From a virus: 39,349 nucleotides of DNA. Where the stretch lies: positions 1 through 39,349 of the IMG/VR virus record IMGVR_UViG_3300046734_000435, one strand, 5' to 3'. The translations under genes and the position numbers were made by a program. Positions 1 to 7,688 of this stretch are shown in pieces. Under the pieces are notes generated by a model. The model worked only from the letters and a program-made list of their open reading frames with translations. It was not told where the DNA came from and made no database searches. Each line of letters begins with the position of its first letter. Positions within the stretch are counted from its first letter, which is position 1.

Positions 1-2843
1 AGAGTTGCAGGGGCAGAATCTACTAGATTTGCTACAGAAGTATCCACATAATTCTCAGTTGCATATCCAGTAAGGCTTGGAACTTGTGATGCAACATATG
101 ATTTTGTTGCGTATGTTGCCAAATCTGCACTCACAAGTTCATCGGTAAAATCTAGTGCAAGTGAGGTTGCGTTGATAGCAGTACCAAGTTTTGAACCACC
201 GCCGGCCGTAGTAGATATTACACCCTCATCGCTGGTATAATATACACTGCCTGTAGTAAGTCCAGAGAGACCTGTATGAATTCCGTGTTCAAGAGTTACA
301 TCAATAGTCGTTCCCGCTGATGCTGCGACACCATGCAGTTTGTTAGAATCAAAGTTGCTTGCAGTAAATCCTGCTCGAATAAATCTTAGTGCTGCATTTG
401 ATCCATTGGGGTAATACAAAGAACCGTGTAAACTTGCAGATGTGTAATCAAATGATGCTCCCTCTAACGGCCAACTATTATCGATACTAGTTAATACACC
501 GCTCTTTGTGGGTCCGCTGGCATCAGTAGCAGCAATAGGTGCCTGAATAATCATTGAAGCGCGATTCGACGTGCCGCTGCGATAGTTCATTACCATATGA
601 TCACTATTCGGGAAAAACTGAAGATATGATGTTCTGTAATTGGTTGACTGCCATGCAATATGCAAATAATTCGATCTTACTAGAGTAATAGAACTACCAC
701 TAATCGTGTATTGTGCATAATTCGCTTTACCACCAACATCACTGTATAGTGAGAAAATTTGATCAGAAACTTTTGGATTCCAATCAGCGTGGTGTACATT
801 AAGACTACTATCAACAGAATTATTTAAATATGTCGCTGTTGATGAACTTGTTCCATTTGCATAATCAGTGTCATAAACTCTAATATAACCATCATATCCA
901 GAAACTAACCACCTTCCCAAGTTATTTGGATCTAGTTTAATTCTACCACAATCACGATTATTAAATTTATTAGCAACACTAATTACTGAACCAAAGGTTG
1001 GGGCATTTACGCCATCCCACTCAACTCTGATACAGTATATATCATCCTTTTCAAAGAAAATATTAAAGAAATAACTTCCAGTTGAGCTATGAGCATAGTC
1101 ATATATAATTTTCACATCTCCACTAAGTGTAGTTGTAGAACCCCAAGTTTCGCCATCAGAATCTGTTATAGTTTCCATGTCTGGTTCTGCATCGTGAGTT
1201 GTAGTAGTAGATGTTATATTTTTACTGGAGTCCACAGAAAATAGGTGTGCTGTGAATGTTAGAGCCCCCGCTGAGACTGTATCTCTACCAATCCAGAGAA
1301 CTTTTGATTCGTCAACTGGACTTACAAATGGATAACTTTGTTGTCCACTATCACCACCAGAAAAAGAATGCGTACTCCAATAGGTATTATCCTCTATAAT
1401 TTGAGAATACCAGTTAGAACCTGCTCTATAAATATGAAAAACTTTCAAAGGATCTGATGGATAGTGTCCACTGAACCATTTATTAAAATTATTTCCAGCA
1501 CCGCCGGCCGGATTCAATTCGGCAACATTAGTGTTGAGTGCGGTTGTTGTTACTTCTACTGGAGTCACAGTTCCATCAGTATTCAACATCATAACATCGT
1601 TTACAGACGCTGAAGCTGTTGATGTATATTCTACAACATTAGCGTTTGGCACATCTGCCACTGTGATAAATCCAGCACCATTTGTTAACTGATTGTTGTT
1701 TGTTGGAATAGTTGGTAGATTAGTTAAGTCATTATAAGAGCCAGATGTCGCAACAGATGCGAGAGATGATGTATCTGCCTTAGTCGCTAATGAGTTAGTG
1801 ACTGTAGTAGAGAAGTTTGCATCATCACCTAGTGCAGCTGCGAGTTCATTAAGAGTGTCTAATGTGCCGGGCGCAGCATCTACTAGATTATTTATTTGAG
1901 TCGTGACATATGTTTCAGTTGCAAATGACTCCGTACTACCCCCACCAGTTGATGTGACTTCTAAAGCTCCACCATTGTCTGAAAGTTCTATAGTACCAAG
2001 TGTGATACTATTCCCACTAAGATATAAATCTCTAAACTTATTAGTCGCACTACCTAAGTCATAAGTTTCAGTTGTGTCTGGTATGATATTTCCAGATATA
2101 CTACTAAGTGACGAATTATCAACCCATGTATAATCAGTTCCATTCCAAGAAAGAATTTGATTGTTGGTTGCACTAGTTTGATTTAAGTGTGAATCTACTT
2201 TTGTGTCATCATAATATAAATTATAAATTCCTTCATCTACATCATCTGTAGTAAGTAATACCGATCCCTGATAACCATTAACAGAATTTACAGTTACCAC
2301 GGCCGTTACAAATAAATCGTCTACATATTTTTTTCTTGCAGCATCAGTATCATTTATGGGTGCATCAAGACCTTTTATATTTGATGCATATACATCAACC
2401 CAAGTTTTTGAAGGACTACCTAAGTCATAAGTTGCAGTTGTATCTGGTAATATATCAGTGTAAGAACCTGACGCAATATCATCTGGTTTCCATAATGCCG
2501 TAGAATTTTCCCACACCAAGGCCTGGCCATCAGTTGGTGGGGTAGTGGTTGTATCTACATCAGTATGGTCACTTATAGAGGTCGTTGCAGTTGCCGCGCT
2601 GGCCGTGTCTGTTAAGTTATCAACAGCTCTTGCGAGTTTTTCTAATTCATCAGCTGTAGCAGTGGACGTTAATTGGTTGACGCGAGTATTTACCGCAATT
2701 TCGATTGCAGTGTTTTCTGTGTGTCCAATTGACTTTGCAGCTCTAGTTATAAGAAGTAATTCAGTTACAGACGCGGTTGCAATTTGATTCTGTAAATCAC
2801 TTACTAGTGCAGAAATAGAACTGTTTAAATTTGAATCTGCCAA
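1..2843 (-). CDS. Tail fibre/adhesin, MADSNL family, propeller-like region (partial)
   Basis: I translated this frame from 2843 to the left edge without meeting a stop: about 947 codons, with the 3' end outside the window. The start is TTG at 2843, chosen because an in-frame TAA lies five codons upstream, AGAGGA sits at Shine-Dalgarno distance, and the residues that follow (ADSNLN) match the ATG-started paralogues at 4994 and 6192. Residues 1-80 are the shared N-terminal domain. Next come two TYDLGS...W/F-DxY fibre repeats, a DAARKKYVDD motif and a LDTLNELAAALGDD segment. A long aromatic region (roughly residues 440-760) with motifs such as VLWIGRD and GRWLVSGYDG looks beta-propeller-like. 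A second copy of the LVDSAP motif begins at the edge. Inferred role: receptor-binding fibre. It has its own late promoter and is last of the adhesin array. Domain fold is inferred, not proven. Confidence 0.88.
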   Translation of the reverse strand, partial: MADSNLNSSISALVSDLQNQIATASVTELLLITRAAKSIGHTENTAIEIAVNTRVNQLTSTATADELEKLARAVDNLTDTASAATATTSISDHTDVDTTTTPPTDGQALVWENSTALWKPDDIASGSYTDILPDTTATYDLGSPSKTWVDVYASNIKGLDAPINDTDAARKKYVDDLFVTAVVTVNSVNGYQGSVLLTTDDVDEGIYNLYYDDTKVDSHLNQTSATNNQILSWNGTDYTWVDNSSLSSISGNIIPDTTETYDLGSATNKFRDLYLSGNSITLGTIELSDNGGALEVTSTGGGSTESFATETYVTTQINNLVDAAPGTLDTLNELAAALGDDANFSTTVTNSLATKADTSSLASVATSGSYNDLTNLPTIPTNNNQLTNGAGFITVADVPNANVVEYTSTASASVNDVMMLNTDGTVTPVEVTTTALNTNVAELNPAGGAGNNFNKWFSGHYPSDPLKVFHIYRAGSNWYSQIIEDNTYWSTHSFSGGDSGQQSYPFVSPVDESKVLWIGRDTVSAGALTFTAHLFSVDSSKNITSTTTTHDAEPDMETITDSDGETWGSTTTLSGDVKIIYDYAHSSTGSYFFNIFFEKDDIYCIRVEWDGVNAPTFGSVISVANKFNNRDCGRIKLDPNNLGRWLVSGYDGYIRVYDTDYANGTSSSTATYLNNSVDSSLNVHHADWNPKVSDQIFSLYSDVGGKANYAQYTISGSSITLVRSNYLHIAWQSTNYRTSYLQFFPNSDHMVMNYRSGTSNRASMIIQAPIAATDASGPTKSGVLTSIDNSWPLEGASFDYTSASLHGSLYYPNGSNAALRFIRAGFTASNFDSNKLHGVAASAGTTIDVTLEHGIHTGLSGLTTGSVYYTSDEGVISTTAGGGSKLGTAINATSLALDFTDELVSADLATYATKSYVASQVPSLTGYATENYVDTSVANLVDSAPAT

Positions 2844-2869
2844 CTTATCTTCCTCTTAACTTTCTGTAT

Positions 2870-2877
2870 TATTTATA
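2870..2877 (-). promoter_or_regulatory. T4-type late promoter TATAAATA
   Basis: The minus strand reads TATAAATA, 26 bases before the TTG start of the adhesin at 2843. The box lies just downstream of the stop codon of the preceding gene, so the left-edge adhesin probably has its own late transcript. Confidence 0.7.
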
Positions 2878-2879
2878 TT

Positions 2880-3845
2880 TTAATAAAGTGCATTTTTTAT
2901 AGTTGCTTCTTTCATATTAAATATGGTAGGAATTTTTTGACTTCTATTAATATTAATGTCAAAATTTTCTACTTCTGTAATGGAATATGGAATTCTTGTG
3001 AAAATATATTTTCCGTTTTTTTCTACTCTACCAATTTTAGAGTTTATAGTCAAATAATTTTCATCGTCTACTAATATGATATTTTTATCATAAAATATAT
3101 ATTCCGGCAAACTTATATTGGATTCCCAAGCATTGTGGCCAAGTATATAATAGTATGTATCTGAACTTGAATATATCTCATTACTATCATTTATTGTAAT
3201 TGATTTTGAAGAATAATAGTATTTAATTTTTTTAATAATATTCAACTTTTCGTCAAAATGTAGAAAATATGTATACTTATTTCCAGATACAACAATACCT
3301 AGTTTTGAAGTCTTTTCTCCGATTTCAATGTTTTTTATCTTGTCATCTATACTAATCTGTGTTATACTCTCCATGTTGTTGTTACAGAGAATAAAATAAT
3401 CTTCAAATACAAATAAAAACCTATTACTACTTGCACCATCCGAAATGACTAAACCTTTTATAAATTTAGAACTATATTTCCCACAAACTTCAAATTGATT
3501 ATCTTCAAAATTTGCTACAGAAATATGTCCATTGAATAGAATTGGAAATGAAGTACCAGAAAAATTTTTAGAATTATTATTTGACTTATAAGATTTATAT
3601 ACTATATTATCATTTGGGTTATTGTAGAATATTTTTGTTTTATCTTTTTGGTGTGCAATTTTCATGCCTGATTGATTTAGGGATAAAACATACCCCCCAT
3701 CATACTTTACAGGTAAGTTAGTCACATAATTATTTTCCGAAACTCTATTGGTGTCTATTACATATTTTTTAGTAGTATTACCACTAGATGCATTAGTTGT
3801 CATATATGAGTAAGAAACACCATTATGATAATTAGTTTCTGACAT
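2880..3845 (-). CDS. Unrecognised protein, possibly a propeller-like adhesin module
   Basis: A 321-residue protein, rich in Asn, Lys, Ile, Ser and Tyr, with no family I recognise. It consists of repeated short beta-strand-like stretches (YVLSLNQSG, FLFVFEDYFILC, LGIVVSG, YYILGHNAW, IILVDDENYL), compatible with a beta-propeller or other all-beta fold. I chose the ATG at 3845, which overlaps the stop of the preceding gene as TAATG, giving translational coupling. An in-frame ATG at 3860 would add five residues (MGFYL) and overlap that gene by 16 bases. The preceding gene carries the MADSNL core but no C-terminal effector, whereas this protein has no core. It may therefore be the detached distal part of that adhesin. 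Its base composition appears more AT-rich than its neighbours, which could mean recent exchange. Confidence 0.85.
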   Translation of the reverse strand: MSETNYHNGVSYSYMTTNASSGNTTKKYVIDTNRVSENNYVTNLPVKYDGGYVLSLNQSGMKIAHQKDKTKIFYNNPNDNIVYKSYKSNNNSKNFSGTSFPILFNGHISVANFEDNQFEVCGKYSSKFIKGLVISDGASSNRFLFVFEDYFILCNNNMESITQISIDDKIKNIEIGEKTSKLGIVVSGNKYTYFLHFDEKLNIIKKIKYYYSSKSITINDSNEIYSSSDTYYYILGHNAWESNISLPEYIFYDKNIILVDDENYLTINSKIGRVEKNGKYIFTRIPYSITEVENFDININRSQKIPTIFNMKEATIKNALY

Positions 3846-4435
3846 TAGATAGAACCCCATTCATGCCACTGTCCATTTGCATATGCATATACTTTGTTAG
3901 TATCTTGTGCAATTGCAAATGTAGAATTTTTACCGTTTGCTGGGAAACTTGCATAATCTGTATAACTATTAATTTTTGTATTCGTAGGTGCGTTTGCAAT
4001 ACCTACAAATTTATTTGTAGAATTATTATATACTAAAACATCCCCTGTAGATAAACTACTATGGTCTATATCTCTAATATCTGCCTTTACAATTTCTGAC
4101 CAAGACATATCAGTACCATCAGTTTTTAAGAATTCTCCGGCCTGACCATCCTGTCTTGGTAATTCTGCACCACTGGATGTATTTGGTGTTACTAAGTCTA
4201 ATACTTTACTAACTACCAAAGATAATTTTGTAATCGTTGCAACATCGTTTGCACCAGATAATAAACTGTTTAATCTAGTATTTAATAACTGTTCTAAATC
4301 ATCATTTTCTGTTTGTCTAATATTCTTAATTACTCTTGCATATTTAAGTAAATCATCGGCATTCGCTGTAGGAATACTGGTTTTTAAATCTGCAATAATA
4401 GAATTGATTGTAGAATGAAATGTTGTATCTGCCAT
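3845..4435 (-). CDS. MADSNL-family small fibre protein (core only)
   Basis: A 196-residue protein, second shortest of the four MADSNL paralogues. Residues 1-80 are the shared N-terminal domain (MADTTFHSTIN, then TENDDLEQ, R-L-N-S-L-L-S). A linker follows with GEFLKTDGTDMSWSEI, a motif common in phage fibres, and then a short C-terminal region with FAIAQDTNKVYAYANGQW. This last part aligns with the corresponding segment of the 184-aa and 395-aa neighbours (AEDTYHYWNGSAW in the latter). It ends where the 395-aa paralogue goes on into its LamG-like domain. It starts four bases after the previous stop with GGGGATAA as possible ribosome site, and its stop overlaps the next ATG (TAATG). Inferred role: fibre subunit or adaptor that may carry the coupled downstream protein. 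Confidence 0.88.
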   Translation of the reverse strand: MADTTFHSTINSIIADLKTSIPTANADDLLKYARVIKNIRQTENDDLEQLLNTRLNSLLSGANDVATITKLSLVVSKVLDLVTPNTSSGAELPRQDGQAGEFLKTDGTDMSWSEIVKADIRDIDHSSLSTGDVLVYNNSTNKFVGIANAPTNTKINSYTDYASFPANGKNSTFAIAQDTNKVYAYANGQWHEWGSI

Positions 4436-4439
4436 TTAA

Positions 4440-4994
4440 TTATCCCCAACTAGTTCCATTCCAAATCTGGAATGTATCGTCTGCTTGTATATGTACAACT
4501 TGACCGGTGACTGAACCAGAAACTGGAATATCTCCCGAAGTTGCGACTGATTGAATTTGTGGTATATTCGAATCAAATTTAGATGTTCCGTCATATAACA
4601 ATATATCATTGTCATTTGGAACTTCGTCTCCAATTTCTGTTATATTTCTTGTTACTACACCATTCCATTCATCTTGATTTCCGTCTGTCGATAAAAATGT
4701 ATTTGCAGAACCTGTTTGACTTGGAATAATTTCACCAACTGTCGCAGTATATACTGGATCTAACATTAAACCAACTGCCCTACCAAGTTTAGAAAGATCT
4801 GATGCTGTTGCAGTAGATGTTAAGGAAGAAACGCGAGAGTCTACTGCAACTTCTAATGTTGCATTTTCTGTTTGATCTAAAAAAACATTTGTCCTACATA
4901 ACTTTAATAATTCTTCTGCAGATGCACTACTAATTAGTGTTCCGACTCTAGATATAACTGCCGATGTTGATGTATTTAAATTTGAATCTGCCAT
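4440..4994 (-). CDS. MADSNL-family small fibre protein (core only)
   Basis: A 184-residue protein beginning MADSNLN. Residues 1-80 are the shared domain (TENATLEVAVDSRVSSL, then TSTATASDLSKLGRAV), closest to the partial adhesin at the left edge. It continues with NTFLSTDGNQDEW, DILLYDGTSKF and the terminal QADDTFQIWNGTSWG, which closes the protein. The DTxxxWNGxxW ending is shared with the 395-aa paralogue, where it is internal. This looks like the minimal form of the family, without an added receptor-binding module. AGGAA lies upstream of the ATG. It sits 10 bases after the stop of the 395-aa gene, in one operon. A minus-strand ORF at 4436-4633 in another frame is a shadow of this gene. Confidence 0.9.
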   Translation of the reverse strand: MADSNLNTSTSAVISRVGTLISSASAEELLKLCRTNVFLDQTENATLEVAVDSRVSSLTSTATASDLSKLGRAVGLMLDPVYTATVGEIIPSQTGSANTFLSTDGNQDEWNGVVTRNITEIGDEVPNDNDILLYDGTSKFDSNIPQIQSVATSGDIPVSGSVTGQVVHIQADDTFQIWNGTSWG

Positions 4995-5004
4995 CTTTTA
5001 ATTC

Positions 5005-6192
5005 CTATTCTATCGCCGGTGGTGTAAAGTTTGTGGTATATCTTACGGCATTACTAATTCTAAAATGTTTTATGTACGCAGAATCGATACCATTATTTGA
5101 GGTTTCGTGTAAATATAATTTTACTCTACTAATATTAGGTGTTCCTGCATTTGGATTTAAATACGCGACTTGACTACCATTGTGGTAAACTTTACACCCA
5201 CCAGAATTATATCCAGAAAATACAATTGCATGATGAACCCACTGCCCAGTTACACTCGATGTTGAGGCGGTTATTGATGCATTTGTACTACTTCCACCAG
5301 CTCCATCAAAATTGATCATGTCTGTTTTATATTCAACCATTCCTGTGTCAAACCAGTATGCTGGAGTACTTCCGAGAGTATCGATATATCCCCAGAATTC
5401 TATTGTAAAATTTGACCCCATCGAAAATGATGAGAAGTCATATTGCACTCCACCCGAATTGATATTTTTTAGTGCATTTCCTGATATACCAGTACTAGTT
5501 GCACTGACTACAGCAGTATTTGCATTTACCTGATTGACTCCACCATTACCGTAATTTGATATTTGTTCATTTCTATTTGTGTCAAATGATGCATACCAAA
5601 TAGTATTTGCATCTATCCAATTATATGCTGCGGCCTTAGTTATTTCCTGCCATGCACTACCATTCCAATAATGATATGTGTCTTCTGCAATTGCATAAAT
5701 AAATTGTCCAGATGTGCCAGATACTAAATTTGCAGATGATGCAATTGTTTCTATACTTGAGAATGGAGAATCAACTGCAGAAATATTTGTACCATCAAAT
5801 CCTAGTGCTTTGCCATCAGCAGCTGCCGTAAAATCTAAACCAGTTACATCCGTAGAATCTACTTTACTCCAACTTGTTGATATACCATTTGTTTCTAATA
5901 ATTTATTTGTGTGTCCAGTTTTAGTAGGTAAATCTACACCTACTACTACATTTGTTTCCAACAGATTATAAACTGCCCTAGAAAGATAGTGTTTTTCTAA
6001 TGGAGTTGCAGTAGATAATAAATTACCTACTCTAGTAGAAATTAAATTTTCTACTGTGTTGTTTTCTGTTCGATTAATAGATTTTAAACATAAAGATATA
6101 TCAAAAAGTTCTTTTGCTGTTGAAGTAGGAATTAATGATGTACATCTTGCAACTAAATCGTTAATAGAACCTGTTAAATTTGAATCTGCCAT
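5005..6192 (-). CDS. MADSNL-family adhesin with C-terminal LamG/lectin-like domain
   Basis: A 395-residue protein. Residues 1-80 form the shared N-terminal domain (MADSNLTGSIN, TENNTVENLISTRVGNLLS). Residues 80-190 form the fibre core with KLLETNGISTSWSKV and AEDTYHYWNGSAWQEI. Residues about 195-395 resemble a LamG/concanavalin-like jelly roll: WYASFD at its start, FSMGSNFTIEFWGYID, VTGQWVHHAIVFSG, CKVYHNGSQVAYLN and the terminal IKHFRISNAVRYTTNFTPP. Those are the usual strands of LamG-like domains in phage fibres and bacterial surface proteins. Such domains bind glycans, so the inferred role is host-surface recognition. It starts 9 bases after the 330-aa fibre gene with AAGGTAGAG upstream. 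It is the clearest evidence that a fixed core receives exchangeable C-terminal modules. Confidence 0.9.
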   Translation of the reverse strand: MADSNLTGSINDLVARCTSLIPTSTAKELFDISLCLKSINRTENNTVENLISTRVGNLLSTATPLEKHYLSRAVYNLLETNVVVGVDLPTKTGHTNKLLETNGISTSWSKVDSTDVTGLDFTAAADGKALGFDGTNISAVDSPFSSIETIASSANLVSGTSGQFIYAIAEDTYHYWNGSAWQEITKAAAYNWIDANTIWYASFDTNRNEQISNYGNGGVNQVNANTAVVSATSTGISGNALKNINSGGVQYDFSSFSMGSNFTIEFWGYIDTLGSTPAYWFDTGMVEYKTDMINFDGAGGSSTNASITASTSSVTGQWVHHAIVFSGYNSGGCKVYHNGSQVAYLNPNAGTPNISRVKLYLHETSNNGIDSAYIKHFRISNAVRYTTNFTPPAIE

Positions 6193-6201
6193 ATCTCTAC
6201 C

Positions 6202-7194
6202 TTAACCAATTGTAACGATTTGGATTTCAGAATTCAATTCCTGTCCATTCGTAAATTGTAATTCGTATTCATTTAATAATGTATATTTTGTTGGACATAA
6301 AATTTTACCATCAACAAATACCTGTATCCATGAACTATTTATAAATAAATTTTTTCCCTCATTATCAACAAATGTATACTTCAACCTACTTTGAGTTTCA
6401 ACCTTTTGTATTCTGGAATATATCAGTTTTGGAGTATTTGATAATTCTTTGTAATCTTTAGTACCCAATTCTGGTTTATTCTTTAGATATTTCCAATCAA
6501 TTTTTAGGGTTGTCAAGTCTGGTTTATTTTGGATATTTTTATAGTCTATTGAGTTAAATAAAGGCCTAATTTGATCGACAATATTAGATTTTAACTCGTT
6601 TGTATTAGATTCTGTTATAACTTTATTCCATTTTCTACCATCAGAATAATATAACAATCCTGTATCTTTTGCAATAGTAACCATACCATTGTGTAAATAT
6701 GGATGTGGAAATTTTGTAATACTTGAAAATCCTGTAGACCATTTAAAACTTTTCTTTACATGTGCGGTATCTGCAGTTATGTCCAATGTGTTAATTTCTG
6801 GATATTTGAATACTGTAACGCTACCTTTGGCCAGTTCTCTAAATGTCAATTCAATTCTATTATCATCTTTATATGTTACATCATAATTAGTTGTCAAACT
6901 ATCTTCAATATATACAAAAAATGAATTTGCATCAGTACCAAAATTATGATTGATAATCCATTTTCTTTCATTATTATTTTGAATGTGAAAGTAAGTATCT
7001 CTTTTTTCTGTAAGTTGATACCATGTTTTAATTCCATCTAGTTTTGTATAGATGTATAACGCACCACGTACTAGTGCAGTTTCCCCAACTTCTGGATACA
7101 TTGGAAAATTTAAATGATTTGTTGCAAAAGTCAAAGTACCCTTGACTCTTACGTTTTGCATATTTAATGTTCTAGTTTTCTGTGTCATCGTCAT
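6202..7194 (-). CDS. Tail fibre protein with NKP repeats
   Basis: A 330-residue fibre-like protein. Near residues 70-130 is the WIINHNFGT...YVTYKDDNRIELTF-type beta domain seen in other fibres of this window (xHNxxT followed by a D-N residue pair and GSVTVF). The middle has DTGLLYYSDGRKWNKV, a common fibre-linker motif. Residues 215-260 carry three imperfect Y-K-x-L-x-N-K/T-P repeats (YKNIQNKPDL, WKYLKNKPEL, YKELSNTPKL), as in many marine phage fibres. A final beta domain carries WIQVFVDG. The listed start (7194) lies inside the previous gene. ATG at 7188 has AGAGAAG at better spacing and may be the true start. The TATTTATAAATA palindrome at 6336 lies in its 3' part. Inferred: fibre or fibre-baseplate connector. 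Confidence 0.86.
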   Translation of the reverse strand: MTMTQKTRTLNMQNVRVKGTLTFATNHLNFPMYPEVGETALVRGALYIYTKLDGIKTWYQLTEKRDTYFHIQNNNERKWIINHNFGTDANSFFVYIEDSLTTNYDVTYKDDNRIELTFRELAKGSVTVFKYPEINTLDITADTAHVKKSFKWSTGFSSITKFPHPYLHNGMVTIAKDTGLLYYSDGRKWNKVITESNTNELKSNIVDQIRPLFNSIDYKNIQNKPDLTTLKIDWKYLKNKPELGTKDYKELSNTPKLIYSRIQKVETQSRLKYTFVDNEGKNLFINSSWIQVFVDGKILCPTKYTLLNEYELQFTNGQELNSEIQIVTIG

Positions 7195-7408
7195 CTTCTC
7201 TAAATCTAATGTCTTGTGCAGTACCTACAAAATATACTTTACCAGACAAGGCCATTTTTATAATTTCAAATAAATGTCTTTGATATCTAATATATTCTAA
7301 TTTTTCTTCTTTAGATGCGGATTTATTATCGAAATTAAAATTATCAAGATTTTTTTCAATTTTTTGTATCCATGCAACTATTTGAGTTGGGTGTATAGTT
7401 CTACTCAT
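7172..7408 (-). CDS. Small hypothetical protein, possible fibre-assembly factor
   Basis: A 78-residue protein I do not recognise. It is probably mainly helical, with charged stretches (IQKIEKNLDNF, SASKEEKLEYIRYQRHLFEIIKMAL), a short GKVYFVGTAQDIRF strand region and an acidic tail (EDDDDTEN). It overlaps the previous gene by 8 bases and the next by 23, so all three are probably translationally coupled. Small helical proteins placed directly before fibre genes in T4-type phages include fibre-assembly chaperones such as gp57A. Position suggests this role, but I see no sequence match. The VYFVGTAQDIRF part could alternatively be a small fibre-tip or attachment piece. Confidence 0.8.
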   Translation of the reverse strand: MSRTIHPTQIVAWIQKIEKNLDNFNFDNKSASKEEKLEYIRYQRHLFEIIKMALSGKVYFVGTAQDIRFREDDDDTEN

Positions 7409-7607
7409 GTTCTAACTTAATCTCCATTTGTGTGAGATAGTTTTGAACTACAGAAACTTGCTCTGCATATTTTTCTCTTAAATCATCTTTATGGAAGTTT
7501 GTTACTAATGCATTTTGTTTTAGCATGCCAATAGATTCTCTCATAACACTTTTCATTTCTGTCGGATCATCAATGAGAGATAGATCATAATATTTTAACT
7601 CTTGCAT
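7401..7607 (-). CDS. Small helical hypothetical protein, first gene of fibre operon
   Basis: A 68-residue protein, probably nearly all alpha-helical (DPTEMKSVMRESIGMLKQNAL, then a C-terminal amphipathic helix ending in MEIKLEHE). No family recognised. It has a strong ribosome site, AAAGGAG, upstream of ATG 7607, and the late-promoter octamer at 7627-7634 lies 19 bases before the start, so it opens the transcript that continues through the adhesin array. It overlaps the next small gene by 8 bases. Possible roles are a fibre-folding chaperone or a minor virion component. This is inference from position only. Confidence 0.82.
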   Translation of the reverse strand: MQELKYYDLSLIDDPTEMKSVMRESIGMLKQNALVTNFHKDDLREKYAEQVSVVQNYLTQMEIKLEHE

Positions 7608-7626
7608 TTTTAAAACTCCTTTCTTC

Positions 7627-7634
7627 TATTTATA
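7627..7634 (-). promoter_or_regulatory. T4-type late promoter TATAAATA
   Basis: Minus strand TATAAATA, 19 bases before the ATG at 7607 and immediately after the U-tract of the terminator at 7636-7664. One operon ends and the next begins within about 40 bases. Confidence 0.75.
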
Positions 7635-7635
7635 T

Positions 7636-7664
7636 AAAAAAATAGGGGGCCTGGCCCCCTATTT
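7636..7664 (-). terminator. Intrinsic terminator after the 858-aa fibre gene
   Basis: A 10-bp perfect stem (AAATAGGGGG with CCCCCTATTT, 7640-7649 and 7655-7664) closes a 5-base loop. On the minus strand it is followed by a run of seven T. It lies 25 bases beyond the stop of the 858-aa fibre gene at 7689, a textbook rho-independent terminator. Confidence 0.88.
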
Positions 7665-7688
7665 CATAAAGAATTAAATTAATGAGTT

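Noticed and set aside
3845-3860. Programmed -1 frameshift joining the 196-aa and 321-aa genes
   Set aside because: The -1 frame is open only from 3860, and the overlap has no canonical slippery heptamer; TAATG coupling explains the arrangement better.
4436-4633. Minus-strand ORF of 65 codons
   Set aside because: It lies wholly inside the 184-aa MADSNL gene in another frame; the 184-aa frame is supported by paralogues.
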